Shown piece after piece: positions 53,974 through 63,181 of a stretch of DNA of 64,000 nucleotides. The stretch covers positions 248,001-312,000 of the forward strand of contig NZ_AUDY01000010.1 in the NCBI RefSeq assembly GCF_000425705.1. Reading direction: 5' to 3'. Every line of letters starts with the position of its first letter. Position 1 is the first letter of the stretch. The notes beneath the pieces were generated by a model, which saw only the letters and a program-made list of their open reading frames with translations, was not told the DNA's origin and ran no database searches. Position numbers and translations under genes: made by a program. This DNA is from Halobacillus kuroshimensis DSM 18393. GTDB taxonomy: Bacteria; Bacillota; Bacilli; Bacillales; Halobacillaceae.

Positions 53974-54678
53974 ATGAATGTACACCAACTATCCGAACGG
54001 CTGGCAAAGGTAGCGGAATACCTGCCTGCTAGAGCTGTATTCGCTGATATTGGGTCTGATCATGCCTATCTGCCTTGTTATGTCTGTTTAAAGGATCCAC
54101 AGGCACAAGCGATAGCCGGAGAGGTTAATCAAGGCCCTTATGACAGCGCCCTGAATGAAGTGAAAGCCCATGATCTTCAATCCAGGATTGATGTCAGATT
54201 GGGAGACGGTCTGGAAGTGATCCAGCCTGGAGAAGTAAAGCAGATCACCATCGCTGGTATGGGAGGGCCGTTAATCCGGGATATCCTGGACAGAGGCAGG
54301 GATAAATTAACAGCCGTTAACCGCATCATCGCCCAGCCGAACATTGACGCACGCTCGATCCGTCAATGGTTTTACACGCATGGATACAGCCTGATTGACG
54401 AACAGATTATGGAAGAAGGTGGGCACATCTATGAAATCCTCGCAGCGGAAAAAGGGGACCCTGCCACTGCTTATGAATCCGCTGACTTGGAAAAAGAGCT
54501 TTGGCTCGGCCCTTACCTTATGAAGGAAAAGTCAGCAGCGTTTAGGAAGAAGTGGCGTGAGGAAATGATCAAGAAGGAATATATCCTGGATCAAATGCAG
54601 AAGGCTGCCACTGTCGATGCAGTAAAAGTGGACACGCTTCAAAAGGAAATAAAATCGCTGCAGGAGGTTTTATCATAA
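53974..54678 (+). CDS. trmK: tRNA (adenine(22)-N(1))-methyltransferase TrmK
   Basis: Methylates A22 of tRNA, 234 residues. SAM-binding segment AVFADIGSDHAYLPCY near residue 22 and the family NPP-like motif variant IIAQPNID are visible. GAGAGGA precedes ATG. The stop overlaps the yqfO start by one base (TAATG). Confidence 0.94.
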   Translation: MNVHQLSERLAKVAEYLPARAVFADIGSDHAYLPCYVCLKDPQAQAIAGEVNQGPYDSALNEVKAHDLQSRIDVRLGDGLEVIQPGEVKQITIAGMGGPLIRDILDRGRDKLTAVNRIIAQPNIDARSIRQWFYTHGYSLIDEQIMEEGGHIYEILAAEKGDPATAYESADLEKELWLGPYLMKEKSAAFRKKWREEMIKKEYILDQMQKAATVDAVKVDTLQKEIKSLQEVLS

Positions 54679-55793
54679 TGAATAAAGTAACAGCCCGGGA
54701 AATCATAAAAACATTGGAAACGTGGGCTCCCAAAAGCTTTGCTTATGACTGGGACAACGTAGGGCTGCAGGTAGGCAGTCTGAACAAGCCGGTGCAGAAT
54801 GTCATGGTAACGCTTGATGTTGTTGAAAGTGTAGTGGATGAGGCGGTTGAAAAAAAGGTGGATCTTATCATTGCCCATCACCCTCTGTTATTTGTGAAAC
54901 TTCATCAAATCAATGTGGATACGCCAAAAGGACGGATAGTGCAGAAGCTTCTTAAACACGACATTACGGTTTATGCGGCGCACACGAACCTGGATGTTGC
55001 AGAAGGCGGAGTGAATGATGTGATGGCAGACCTTCTCGATGTTAAAAACCGCCGGCCTTTGATTCCGACAGAAACGGAAAAGCTTGTGAAACTGGCTGTT
55101 TTTGTCCCTGATTCCCATCTGGAAGCTGTACGGGATGCGGTGAGCGAAGCAGGGGCCGGCTTTATCGGTGATTACAGCCACTGCACCTATCAGGTTTCCG
55201 GTGAAGGGACGTTCAAACCACAAGAGGGTACAAATCCTTTTATTGGGGAGCAGGGCCGGTTGGAGCAGGTCCAGGAGAAACGTTTGGAAACCATCGTTCC
55301 GCAGAGTAAGCTGTCTAAAGTTCTTCAAGCGATGGAAAAAGCCCATCCATATGAAGAAGTGGCTTATGATCTTTATCCTCTTCTCAATGAAGGCAGGAGC
55401 CTCGGAATTGGAAGAGTGGGCCTGCTGGACGAGCCAATTTCTCTTCAGGACTTTGCTGACAAAGTGAAGGAGCGTTTTGATGTCCCTCATGTGCGTGTGG
55501 CAGGGAAAATGGGAAAAACCGTACAAACGGTCGCCCTTCTGGGTGGAAGCGGAGAAAAATATATCCATAAGGCGAAGAGCAGCGGAGCGGATGTATATGT
55601 GACTGGAGATATGACCTTCCATATGACCCAGGATGCTGTGGAGATGGGCTTACATGTGATTGATCCCGGTCACCATGTTGAGAAAGTGGTCTGCGTAAAA
55701 GTACAGCAGTATCTTGAGGAGCGCTGCAATAAAGATGGAGCATTGAACATCCTGGTGTCCGAAGTAGATACAGAACCCTTTACAATCCAGTAA
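54678..55793 (+). CDS. yqfO: NIF3-like protein YqfO
   Basis: NIF3/GTP cyclohydrolase I type 2 family, 371 residues. The first metal site is IAHHPLLF near residue 65 and the second HTNLDVAEGGVND. A PII-like insert occupies the middle (about 130-235). Catalytic function is uncertain; the family is a di-metal protein of unclear role. It is translationally coupled to trmK. Confidence 0.93.
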   Translation: MNKVTAREIIKTLETWAPKSFAYDWDNVGLQVGSLNKPVQNVMVTLDVVESVVDEAVEKKVDLIIAHHPLLFVKLHQINVDTPKGRIVQKLLKHDITVYAAHTNLDVAEGGVNDVMADLLDVKNRRPLIPTETEKLVKLAVFVPDSHLEAVRDAVSEAGAGFIGDYSHCTYQVSGEGTFKPQEGTNPFIGEQGRLEQVQEKRLETIVPQSKLSKVLQAMEKAHPYEEVAYDLYPLLNEGRSLGIGRVGLLDEPISLQDFADKVKERFDVPHVRVAGKMGKTVQTVALLGGSGEKYIHKAKSSGADVYVTGDMTFHMTQDAVEMGLHVIDPGHHVEKVVCVKVQQYLEERCNKDGALNILVSEVDTEPFTIQ

Positions 55794-55830
55794 AAAAAGG
55801 ATGAAAGCGGGAAGCTTTCATCCTTTTTAT
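55792..55830. terminator. Bidirectional terminator between yqfO and ispH
   Basis: AAAAAAAGGATGAAAGC pairs with GCTTTCATCCTTTTT around a 5-base loop. The A and T tracts serve both convergent genes. Confidence 0.93.
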
Positions 55831-56786
55831 TATCGTTTCACTTTTTTGCGTGCTCTTACAGGAGGGAGAATTTTCTTCTGTTCGACCTTGGATTCACGAA
55901 TCCAAGTAGCATCGTCCTCATGGTCAAACTGCTCAATGAATTTGATCACTTCTTTTGTGATCGGCGTAGGAGTTGAAGCACCGGCGGTTACGGCTACTTT
56001 ATGGACACCTTCCAGCCATTCCAGCTGAATTTCGGTTACATCAGCAATCCGGTAGGCGGTGGTTCCAGCTTTTTCTTTGGATACCTGGGCAAGCCTGTTG
56101 GAGTTATTGCTCATCGGGTCACCAACAACGAGCGTCAAATCGGCTTCACCTGCCTGTTCTGAAACAGCTTCCTGGCGTACCTGTGTTGCCATGCAGATTT
56201 CCTGCTGCTTCTCAAGCTGAGGGAACTTTTCCTTGGCTTTTTCCATGACATCATAGACGTCCCATTGACTCATCGTCGTCTGGTTGGTAATCATAAGCTT
56301 ATCATGATCCAGCTCCAGATTCTCAACATCCTCTTCAGTCTGTACAAGGTGGACCTTTCCGGGAGCGACGCCCATCGCCCCTTCCGGCTCAGGATGTCCT
56401 TTTTTACCGACGTAGATGACTTCAAATCCTTCCGCAACTTTTTTGCGGATCAAGTTGTGGGTGTTGGTAACATCCGGACATGTGGCATCAAGAACAGTCA
56501 GTCCTTTATCGCGCGCCCTTTCCTTTACCTGCGGGGAAACGCCGTGGGCCGTGAAAATAACCGTACCTTCATGAATACCTTCCAGCATATCGCTGCGGTT
56601 TTTACCATCGACAGTGATGATGCCTTCTTCTTTGAAGGCTTCAGTCACATGGGAATTATGGACAATCATACCTAATATATAAATCGGGCGCGGCAGATTC
56701 TGGTCTTTTGAGGCATTTCTCGCAATGACCATGGCATCTACGACTCCGTAACAATAACCGCGAGGGGCGATTTTAATAACTTCCAT
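55830..56786 (-). CDS. ispH: 4-hydroxy-3-methylbut-2-enyl diphosphate reductase IspH
   Basis: Last step of the MEP isoprenoid pathway, reducing HMBPP to IPP and DMAPP. An Fe-S enzyme of 318 residues. Cluster cysteines lie in [20 protein letters not shown] and [12 protein letters not shown]-adjacent [10 protein letters not shown]. ispG, the preceding step, is 5 kb away on the same strand. The gene has its own promoter. Confidence 0.96.
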   Translation of the reverse strand: MEVIKIAPRGYCYGVVDAMVIARNASKDQNLPRPIYILGMIVHNSHVTEAFKEEGIITVDGKNRSDMLEGIHEGTVIFTAHGVSPQVKERARDKGLTVLDATCPDVTNTHNLIRKKVAEGFEVIYVGKKGHPEPEGAMGVAPGKVHLVQTEEDVENLELDHDKLMITNQTTMSQWDVYDVMEKAKEKFPQLEKQQEICMATQVRQEAVSEQAGEADLTLVVGDPMSNNSNRLAQVSKEKAGTTAYRIADVTEIQLEWLEGVHKVAVTAGASTPTPITKEVIKFIEQFDHEDDATWIRESKVEQKKILPPVRARKKVKR

Positions 56787-56839
56787 TGATTAACGTCCTC
56801 CTCTTTATCCAATCGAACAACTTTTAAGATACCATCTTC

Positions 56840-56868
56840 ATTATAAAGGGTAAAGCGTAAGTTGACAA
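56840..56868 (-). promoter_or_regulatory. Sigma-A promoter of ispH
   Basis: On the minus strand TTGTCA and a perfect TATAAT are separated by 17 bases, about 54 bases before the ispH start. Confidence 0.82.
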
Positions 56869-56959
56869 AGAAAGCGGTGGTCAGACAACGTTATCGTGCA
56901 ATTTAGGGCGCACTCTATTATAATAGGGAAGGAACATTTTACATTAAAGGAGAACGGAC

Positions 56960-58279
56960 ATGAGTAAGCATACTTTTGAACAATACGCAATTTCCTCTAC
57001 AGTAAGCAGAATTGTAGAAGGGTTGGGCTTTAAACAGCCGACGCCGATCCAGCAGCAGGTGCTGCCGCCGGCATTAAGAGGGGAAAGTTTGATCGGACAA
57101 TCCCACACTGGATCCGGTAAGACACATGCCTATCTGCTGGCATTATTCAGCCGCATGGATGAAAACGCTGATGCCGTACAGTTTGTCATTACAGCACCGA
57201 CACGTGAACTGGCCATCCAGATTCATGAAGAAGTAAAAAAAGCAGTGAAGCACGCAGGTAAACAAGAGATCTGGCGGTCCAAGCTGTTGATCGGTGGAAC
57301 GGATAAACAGAAGATGGTGGAGAAACTGGCTTCCAATCCGCCACACATTGTTGTAGGAACACCGGGCCGTATACTCGATATGGTCAAAGAGGAAGCCGTA
57401 GACCTTTATCAAGCAAAATCGTTCGTTCTGGACGAAGCGGATTTAATGCTGGACCTCGGATTTATCGAAGAAGTGGATCAGATTCTTGTTCGCATGGCCG
57501 AAGACGTACAGATGCTTGTTTTCTCTGCAACTATTCCTGAACGGCTGCAGCCATTCCTGAAGAAATACTTGACCAATCCGGTCCATATTCAAATCGAGGA
57601 CGATAAGCCATCTCCGGAAACGATGGAGCACCGGCTGATTCCTCTCCGACATAAACAGCCTGGAGAAGTAATCATGGATATCACGAAGGCGATTCAGCCT
57701 TATCTCGCCATTATTTTCACGAATGGAAAAGGTCTTGCAGACGAACTGGCGGAGGACTTGATGAGCCGTGGATTAGAAACAGGCGTCCTTCACGGAGGCT
57801 TGTCCCCGCGTGAGCGTAAAAGAGTCCTGAAAGAAATCCAAAACCTTCGTTATCAATACATCGTAGCGACCGACCTTGCTGCGCGTGGCATTGATATCCA
57901 GGGTGTGAGCCACGTAATCAATGCCCAGATGCCGAAGGAAGAGGAATTTTATATACACCGTGTCGGCCGGACAGCAAGGGCCGGGTTGGAAGGTACAGCG
58001 ATCAACCTTTATCAGGAAGCCGATCTTCCATTGATCCAGAAACTTGAGAAGAAGGGGTTGTCTTTCCAATTCTATGAAGTGAAACAAGGAGAATGGAAAG
58101 AAGTCAATGCCTATAATGAGCGGCAGATCCGTGAAAAGAAAGAAACGGATCTGGATAAACAGGCGAAACAGCTCGTCCGTCGTCCGAAAAAGGTGAAGCC
58201 GGGCTATAAGAAAAAGATGAAAAAGCAGGCGGAACAAAATAAACGCAGATTGAAGCAGAACCGCTTTAAAAAGAAATAA
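56960..58279 (+). CDS. cshB: DEAD-box RNA helicase CshB
   Basis: ATP-dependent RNA helicase of 439 residues, the B. subtilis CshB size. Motifs: Q motif GFKQPTPIQQQVLPPAL, Walker A SHTGSGKTHAYL, DEAD (VLDEADLMLD), SAT and HRVGRTARAG. A strongly basic C-terminal tail (KKVKPGYKKKMKKQ) ends the protein. The family helps RNA unfolding in the cold. AAAGGAG precedes ATG. Confidence 0.96.
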   Translation: MSKHTFEQYAISSTVSRIVEGLGFKQPTPIQQQVLPPALRGESLIGQSHTGSGKTHAYLLALFSRMDENADAVQFVITAPTRELAIQIHEEVKKAVKHAGKQEIWRSKLLIGGTDKQKMVEKLASNPPHIVVGTPGRILDMVKEEAVDLYQAKSFVLDEADLMLDLGFIEEVDQILVRMAEDVQMLVFSATIPERLQPFLKKYLTNPVHIQIEDDKPSPETMEHRLIPLRHKQPGEVIMDITKAIQPYLAIIFTNGKGLADELAEDLMSRGLETGVLHGGLSPRERKRVLKEIQNLRYQYIVATDLAARGIDIQGVSHVINAQMPKEEEFYIHRVGRTARAGLEGTAINLYQEADLPLIQKLEKKGLSFQFYEVKQGEWKEVNAYNERQIREKKETDLDKQAKQLVRRPKKVKPGYKKKMKKQAEQNKRRLKQNRFKKK

Positions 58280-58297
58280 GAAAGGGTCGAGATCGTC

Positions 58298-59194
58298 ATG
58301 GTTAAAATTGGTTCACACGTATCAATGAAAGGGAAGAAAATGCTTCTTGGGGCAAGTGAAGAGGCAGCTTCCTACGGATCCGGCACATTTATGATTTATA
58401 CAGGCGCCCCTCAAAATACGCGCCGTCGTCCAATTGAAGAATTGAATATCGATGCGGGACAGGAGCATATGAAGGCTAACGGTATTCAGGATATCATTGT
58501 GCATGCCCCCTATATCATTAATGTAGGTAATACGACCAAGCCGGAAACCTTTCAGCTGGGTGTTGATTTCCTGCGCAGCGAAATTGAGCGTACAGAAGCG
58601 CTGGGAGCAAGACAAATCGTTCTTCACCCGGGGTCCCATGTAGGTCAGGGAGTGGAAAAGGGTCTTCCGAAAATCATTGAAGGGCTGAATGAAGTCCTTC
58701 ATAAAGATCAAAATGTCCAGATTGCCCTGGAAACAATGGCCGGCAAAGGCTCTGAAATTGGAAGGAGCTTTGATGAGCTTGCGCAGATTATTGACGGAGT
58801 GACCTTGAACGAAAAGCTTTCCGTCTGCATGGATACGTGCCACATTCATGATGCGGGCTACAATGTAGTGGAAGATTTTGATGGCGTGTTGAACGAGTTT
58901 GATAAAATTGTCGGACTGGACCGCCTGAAGGTCATTCACGTCAATGATAGTAAGAACATTCAGGGAGCAGCCAAGGACCGCCATGAAAATATCGGCTTCG
59001 GTCATATCGGCTTTGATGCCCTTCATCAGGTGATTCATCACCCGCAGTTGAAGGATCTGCCTAAAATTTTGGAAACCCCGTACGTCGGGGAAGATAAGAA
59101 GAACAAAAAGCCCCCGTATCGATTTGAAATCGATATGGTTAAACAAGGGACGTTTGATCCGGGCCTAAAAGAAAAAATTCTACAACAGTCATAA
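58298..59194 (+). CDS. nfo: Endonuclease IV (Nfo)
   Basis: Zinc-dependent AP endonuclease of base-excision repair, 298 residues. Zinc and active-site residues lie in [32 protein letters not shown] and [12 protein letters not shown]. It is 18 bases downstream of cshB, so probably co-transcribed. In spores Nfo repairs DNA at germination. Confidence 0.96.
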   Translation: MVKIGSHVSMKGKKMLLGASEEAASYGSGTFMIYTGAPQNTRRRPIEELNIDAGQEHMKANGIQDIIVHAPYIINVGNTTKPETFQLGVDFLRSEIERTEALGARQIVLHPGSHVGQGVEKGLPKIIEGLNEVLHKDQNVQIALETMAGKGSEIGRSFDELAQIIDGVTLNEKLSVCMDTCHIHDAGYNVVEDFDGVLNEFDKIVGLDRLKVIHVNDSKNIQGAAKDRHENIGFGHIGFDALHQVIHHPQLKDLPKILETPYVGEDKKNKKPPYRFEIDMVKQGTFDPGLKEKILQQS

Positions 59195-59195
59195 G

Positions 59196-59231
59196 AAAAA
59201 GGCGGGGGTCTTGTACCTTCCGCCTTTTTTT
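59196..59231. terminator. Bidirectional terminator between nfo and yqfT
   Basis: AAAAAGGCGG pairs with CCGCCTTTTT around a 14-base loop. The A and T tracts serve both strands. Confidence 0.85.
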
Positions 59232-59514
59232 ATTTCAGCCAGTCCTCGACCCCGTACTCCTTCGCCAGTTTATGAAGCAGTTTATTTACAGAGCGAGCCG
59301 TGTCTGCGGAGGTCAGCCCGGCCAGTTTCTTCAACATTTTCTTCCGGCCGTCCTTTTCAAAAGGGTTTTCCTTATTCTTTTTCAACGCTTGAACAATAGC
59401 CTGTGCCTCTCCCTCGGTAATCGGTATCCGATACTTCCTGCTGTATTGAAGCAGTTCTTTGACGGTTAACTGCTTCAATTTCTGGGTAATGAACTGTTGG
59501 GCCATCTTCTTCAT
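59230..59514 (-). CDS. yqfT: YqfT-like protein (DUF2624)
   Basis: Hydrophilic, strongly basic, helical protein of 94 residues. The segment LKQLTVKELLQYSRKYRI and the repeated KK/KN helices match the YqfT/DUF2624 pattern. Function unknown. ATG 59514 has AAGGTGAT about 7 bases upstream; the longer frame to 59550 adds residues without a site. It is convergent with nfo, as in B. subtilis. Confidence 0.82.
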   Translation of the reverse strand: MKKMAQQFITQKLKQLTVKELLQYSRKYRIPITEGEAQAIVQALKKNKENPFEKDGRKKMLKKLAGLTSADTARSVNKLLHKLAKEYGVEDWLK

Positions 59515-59605
59515 CACGTCATCACCTTTTTCCCCTGTTTCATACACCATATGAATTGTGGGAATGATGTGTGTTTTACAAAATATTCACGCGTGAGTAG
59601 ATAAA

Positions 59606-59634
59606 TTGAAATCAAACATCCATTCGGGTAAGAT
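59606..59634 (+). promoter_or_regulatory. Promoter of the transglycosylase-like gene
   Basis: TTGAAA and TAAGAT are separated by 17 bases, 62 bases before the next start. Confidence 0.6.
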
Positions 59635-59695
59635 GGCGCAATGGGTTTCATTGGCTCTTATGTAAAAGGAAGAGTCATGGGAAGGAGTGAACAGA

Positions 59696-60424
59696 ATGAG
59701 GGATCAAAAGCCAATCATTCGAACGGTCTTTGCTATGCTGTTAATGAGTCTTGTCTTTATAACTTATCATCAATGGCATCAAAACGAACAGCAGGCACTG
59801 GCAGATGAAAATAAAACGCTGGAGCAGAACCAAGAAAAGCTTGAGGGAGATAAGGAAAAGCTGTCTTCTGTCAACGATTATTTGAAGGAGCAGTCTTCAG
59901 AGAATAAACAAAAAAATGGATATCTGACTTGGCCGGGGATTGAAGACCAGGCTGATATTCTGGTACAGGAAAGTGAGGGAGCCTTCAAGAAGGCATGGGC
60001 CATGTATTTAGTGAAGGAGTCCAAACGCTATGATTTGGATCCATACCTCGTATATGAGTTGTTGAAGGTGGAAACGGGCGGGACATTTGATCCTGAACTT
60101 GTAGGACCTGAAACAAAGTATGGTCGTGCCTATGGCATGTCTCAGTTCATGAAGAATACAGCGCCGTGGATTGCGGATATGGCCGGGCTTCCATATGAAG
60201 AGGAGCTGTTGTTTGATCCTTATTATTCCATGCAGTTATCCCTGGTTTATCTGGATTATTTAAACAGCCGTTATCAAAACTGGGACGAGGCATTAACCGC
60301 TTATCACAGGGGAATGTCAGGTCTTGAACAGTATAAAAGTGAACATGGACATGCGGAGAGCTGGTATGCCGTAGAGATTCAGGAAAACGCTGAAGCTCAT
60401 ACCACACTGGCTTCAGCTGAATAA
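59696..60424 (+). CDS. Membrane-anchored lytic transglycosylase-like protein (SLT domain)
   Basis: The 242-residue protein has an N-terminal hydrophobic anchor (about 8-26), a Glu/Lys-rich coiled coil (about 30-75) and a C-terminal SLT lysozyme-like domain. The catalytic Glu is expected in LVYELLKVETGGTFDPEL; YGRAYGMSQFMKNTAPW and YHRGMSGLEQY complete the fold. It should cleave peptidoglycan on the cell surface. GAAGGAG precedes ATG 59696. I do not know a B. subtilis counterpart at this place. Confidence 0.83.
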   Translation: MRDQKPIIRTVFAMLLMSLVFITYHQWHQNEQQALADENKTLEQNQEKLEGDKEKLSSVNDYLKEQSSENKQKNGYLTWPGIEDQADILVQESEGAFKKAWAMYLVKESKRYDLDPYLVYELLKVETGGTFDPELVGPETKYGRAYGMSQFMKNTAPWIADMAGLPYEEELLFDPYYSMQLSLVYLDYLNSRYQNWDEALTAYHRGMSGLEQYKSEHGHAESWYAVEIQENAEAHTTLASAE

Positions 60425-60428
60425 TGAT

Positions 60429-60457
60429 AAAACCGGATGATCTCATCCGGTTTTTTT
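60429..60457 (+). terminator. Terminator of the transglycosylase-like gene
   Basis: AAAACCGGATGA and TCATCCGGTTTT form a 12-bp stem with a 2-base loop and T-tract. Confidence 0.92.
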
Positions 60458-60476
60458 CTGCCATCAAATCCCTTCG

Positions 60477-60505
60477 TTAAATACAGAAGAAATGTCACAT
60501 AATAT
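60477..60505 (+). promoter_or_regulatory. Possible promoter of yqfX
   Basis: TTAAAT and TAATAT are separated by 17 bases, 36 bases before the yqfX start. Confidence 0.45.
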
Positions 60506-60540
60506 AGGTGATTCTCCATACAGAAAGTGAGGGAATTCGC

Positions 60541-61062
60541 ATGTACGATCCAAAAGAAACTGTTGAGAATCAAACGGAAAATGCGCCCCATTACGGGGAC
60601 GCACGGGAACAGGTTCATGAAGATGAGCCGACAACGGAGCAGGTGCTGGATGAAGCGTTTGATGAAATCCAGGACAGCGATTTAAGAAAAGAATCCGGGT
60701 ATGACAAGGTGGAGTCCGTGGATGACCATGGCCGCGGCCCTTATCAGCCTGTTTATGGCGACAGTTATGAAGAGGAATTTGCCCAGGAGGCCGCTGTCGG
60801 TCCCATTGATGAACCAATGAATAATGGTGAGCAGGAAACGACGATGGAGGATGATGTGAAAGTAGGAATGGGCTGGCTAGGGCTGTCAGCCGCTATTCTA
60901 TCCTTCTTTTTTGCTCCACTTATTCTCGGTGCCGCAGGGATTATTCTTGGGATTGTCGGGAAGAGAAGGGGAGCTGATACTCTTGGAAACACGGCGATCA
61001 TTATCAGTGTCGTTTCCATTGCCTTTTCTCTTTTCTTCGCTCCGTTTATCAATTTCCTGTAA
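60541..61062 (+). CDS. yqfX: YqfX-like membrane protein (DUF4190)
   Basis: The 173-residue protein has an acidic, Asp/Glu-rich N-terminal half (about 1-110) and two C-terminal helices (about 116-140 and 150-171). The glycine/alanine-rich pattern around GAAGIILGIVGKRRGADTLG is typical of DUF4190. Function unknown. ATG 60541 has GAGGG about 9 bases upstream; the frame extends to 60508 without a site. It is next to ispG, as in B. subtilis. Confidence 0.82.
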   Translation: MYDPKETVENQTENAPHYGDAREQVHEDEPTTEQVLDEAFDEIQDSDLRKESGYDKVESVDDHGRGPYQPVYGDSYEEEFAQEAAVGPIDEPMNNGEQETTMEDDVKVGMGWLGLSAAILSFFFAPLILGAAGIILGIVGKRRGADTLGNTAIIISVVSIAFSLFFAPFINFL

Positions 61063-61096
61063 AAAAAGGGTGGACCATTATGGTCCACCCTTTTTT
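61062..61096. terminator. Bidirectional terminator between yqfX and ispG
   Basis: AAAAAAGGGTGGACCA pairs with TGGTCCACCCTTTTTT around a 3-base loop, a 16-bp perfect stem. Confidence 0.95.
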
Positions 61097-61099
61097 ATC

Positions 61100-62212
61100 T
61101 TAGGATTGCTGCTGTTCAAGCTTTTTCTGACGCTCTTTCTCATAGTGCTCTTCAGCAAGTTTATCTACTTCTTTTTTAAGTTCTTCGACCATGATGTCCT
61201 CAGGAACTTTCCGGATAATTTCTCCGTGACGGAAGAGAAGGCCTTCCCCACGGGCACCGGCGATACCGATATCAGCTTCACGGGCCTCGCCTGGTCCATT
61301 TACTGCGCAGCCAAGAACAGCTACTTTAATGGGAGCCTTGATGGTCTGGATGTATTCCTCAACCTCGTTGGCGATGGAAATCAAGTCGATTTCAATACGA
61401 CCGCATGTTGGGCAGGAGATTAGCGTGGCAGCGTTGGACGCAAGTCCGAAAGTCTTCAGAAGTTCCTTCGCTACTTTTACTTCCTCTACAGGGTCAGCAC
61501 TTAAACTGATACGGACGGTGCTTCCGATTCCTTTGCTTAAAATGGCACCAAGACCGGCAGCACTTTTTACAGTACCTGCGAAAAGCGTCCCGGATTCTGT
61601 AATACCAAGGTGAATCGGGTAATTGAAAGCGGCTGCTGCTTTTTCGTAGGCATCAATCGCCAGTTTTACATCAGAAGCTTTCAAGGAAACGATGATGTCG
61701 TGGAAGTCGAGATCTTCAAGAATTTTAATGTGGTGAAGGGCACTCTCAACCATTCCATCAGCCGTTGGATAACCGTATTTTTCAAGGATGTGACGCTCAA
61801 GGGAACCGGCGTTGACTCCGATACGGATGGGAATCCCTTTTGCTTTTGCTGCTTTTACGACAGCTTCAACTTTTTCGCGCTTCCCAATGTTCCCCGGATT
61901 GATCCGGATTTTATCCGCGCCGCCCTCGATCGCTTTCAATGCTTTCTTATAATCGAAGTGAATATCGACAACAAGCGGTATATTGATGCGTTTTTTGATT
62001 TCAGGGATGGCGTCAGCAGCACGATCATCAGGGCAGGCCACACGGACGACCTGGCACCCGGCTTCTTCCAGACGTTTGATCTCAGCTACAGTAGCCTCCA
62101 CATCATGGGTCTTCGTCGTGGTCATGGACTGAATGACAACTTCATCAGAACCACCTATAGTAAGGTCCCCGACTTTCACGGGACGAGTATCTTTTCTGTG
62201 CGTAATTGGCAT
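61100..62212 (-). CDS. ispG: 4-hydroxy-3-methylbut-2-en-1-yl diphosphate synthase IspG
   Basis: Fe-S enzyme of the MEP pathway that converts MEcPP to HMBPP, 370 residues. TIM-barrel motifs include [12 protein letters not shown] and RINPGNIG. The cluster cysteines lie in LISCPTCGR and [19 protein letters not shown] precedes ATG on the minus strand. The gene ends at the shared terminator with yqfX. Confidence 0.96.
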   Translation of the reverse strand: MPITHRKDTRPVKVGDLTIGGSDEVVIQSMTTTKTHDVEATVAEIKRLEEAGCQVVRVACPDDRAADAIPEIKKRINIPLVVDIHFDYKKALKAIEGGADKIRINPGNIGKREKVEAVVKAAKAKGIPIRIGVNAGSLERHILEKYGYPTADGMVESALHHIKILEDLDFHDIIVSLKASDVKLAIDAYEKAAAAFNYPIHLGITESGTLFAGTVKSAAGLGAILSKGIGSTVRISLSADPVEEVKVAKELLKTFGLASNAATLISCPTCGRIEIDLISIANEVEEYIQTIKAPIKVAVLGCAVNGPGEAREADIGIAGARGEGLLFRHGEIIRKVPEDIMVEELKKEVDKLAEEHYEKERQKKLEQQQS

Positions 62213-62266
62213 GAATATCGCTCCTTTAAATTAAAAAAAGGGTTGCAGGATGTTTTTCCAATCTTC

Positions 62267-62295
62267 ATTATAAGGCTAATGGCCGGAAATGAGAA
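62267..62295 (-). promoter_or_regulatory. Sigma-A promoter of ispG
   Basis: On the minus strand TTCTCA and a perfect TATAAT are separated by 17 bases, 55 bases before the ispG start. Confidence 0.65.
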
Positions 62296-62406
62296 GTAAG
62301 GACTCTTAAAAGCCCCGGATTTCACGTTAAGTTTGTGTAAACAGATTGGATTTCCTCGACGTGAAAAGTATATCACGAGAGGAAACGGAAGAAAATTGTT
62401 ATCATT

Positions 62407-62433
62407 TGAAACATAGCACCACAGTCGTTCGTA
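62407..62433 (+). promoter_or_regulatory. Sigma-W-type promoter of the short NfeD gene
   Basis: A perfect TGAAAC and CGTA are separated by 17 bases (16 is the usual). The NfeD gene starts 32 bases later. The neighbouring homolog yuaF in B. subtilis is sigma-W dependent. Confidence 0.65.
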
Positions 62434-62464
62434 TGTATAGTAATAGAAGAGAGGGTGAGCGGTT

Positions 62465-63091
62465 ATGCTTCAAACAGACTGGATAGCACTCCTGATTACA
62501 TTTTTAGGAACAATGTTCCTGATTGGTGAGCTGCTTGTTAACATGCGTGGGGTTTTTGCTGTGCTGGGGCTTGGATTTATTACCGTGTTTTTTTCCAGTT
62601 ACCTGGCTGTCGATATGTTCATTATCATGATGTTTGTTTACTTTCTAGGTCTTACACTTATGATTATTGATGGAAAGCTGATTAATGATGGAACGCTTGC
62701 CACTATAGGTGCAGCAGCGATGATTACAGCTGTCGGTTTCAGTGCGCCCAACTGGACGGCGGGATTATACAGTGTCATCGGTGTCATTGCCGGAGGTTTT
62801 TCTGCCCTCATTTTTCTCAAGGTTTTTAAGCGGAGAAACATGTGGAACAAAATGGCGTTGAATGATCAGATGACCTCGGAAATGGGCTACAATTCCATGA
62901 ATGAATCCTATCAGAAGCTTTTAGGGAAAACAGGGTCTGCACAGACGGATATGCGTCCTTCCGGTACGATAGAGGTAGATGGAGAGGACTACAGCGCTGT
63001 TTCGAACGGACAGTGGATTTACAAAGGGGAGCCGGTGACGGTCGCCTCTGTCGACGGTACTAAAATCATGGTTAAAAAGGTTCAGAATTAA
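62465..63091 (+). CDS. Short NfeD family protein (YuaF-like)
   Basis: The 208-residue protein has about five N-terminal helices (about 7-122) and a C-terminal OB fold (about 145-208, with GKTGSAQTDMRPSGTIEVDG). It lacks the protease domain of yqeZ. YuaF in B. subtilis is a partner of flotillin FloT; no floT is beside it here. GAGGGTGAG precedes ATG. A sigma-W-type promoter lies upstream. Confidence 0.85.
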   Translation: MLQTDWIALLITFLGTMFLIGELLVNMRGVFAVLGLGFITVFFSSYLAVDMFIIMMFVYFLGLTLMIIDGKLINDGTLATIGAAAMITAVGFSAPNWTAGLYSVIGVIAGGFSALIFLKVFKRRNMWNKMALNDQMTSEMGYNSMNESYQKLLGKTGSAQTDMRPSGTIEVDGEDYSAVSNGQWIYKGEPVTVASVDGTKIMVKKVQN

Positions 63092-63121
63092 CAATTGTTC
63101 ACGTATTCTTCATCATTTCTT

Positions 63122-63176
63122 AACACTTCATTGTCATCATTTATTTGGATGATTATTCAAATGACAATGGAGTGTT
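63122..63176 (+). other. Hairpin covering the ribosome-binding site of the chemoreceptor gene
   Basis: AACACTTCATTGTCAT pairs with ATGACAATGGAGTGTT (one G-U) around a 23-base loop. The 3' arm contains the GGAG of the next gene. It may terminate nfeD transcription or mask translation. Confidence 0.55.
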
Positions 63177-63181
63177 TTCTA

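Noticed and set aside
62320-62366. TTTCACGT...ACGTGAAA inverted repeat between ispG and the short NfeD gene
   Set aside because: Arms are 31 bases apart and far from any start; a regulator site is possible but too weakly supported.
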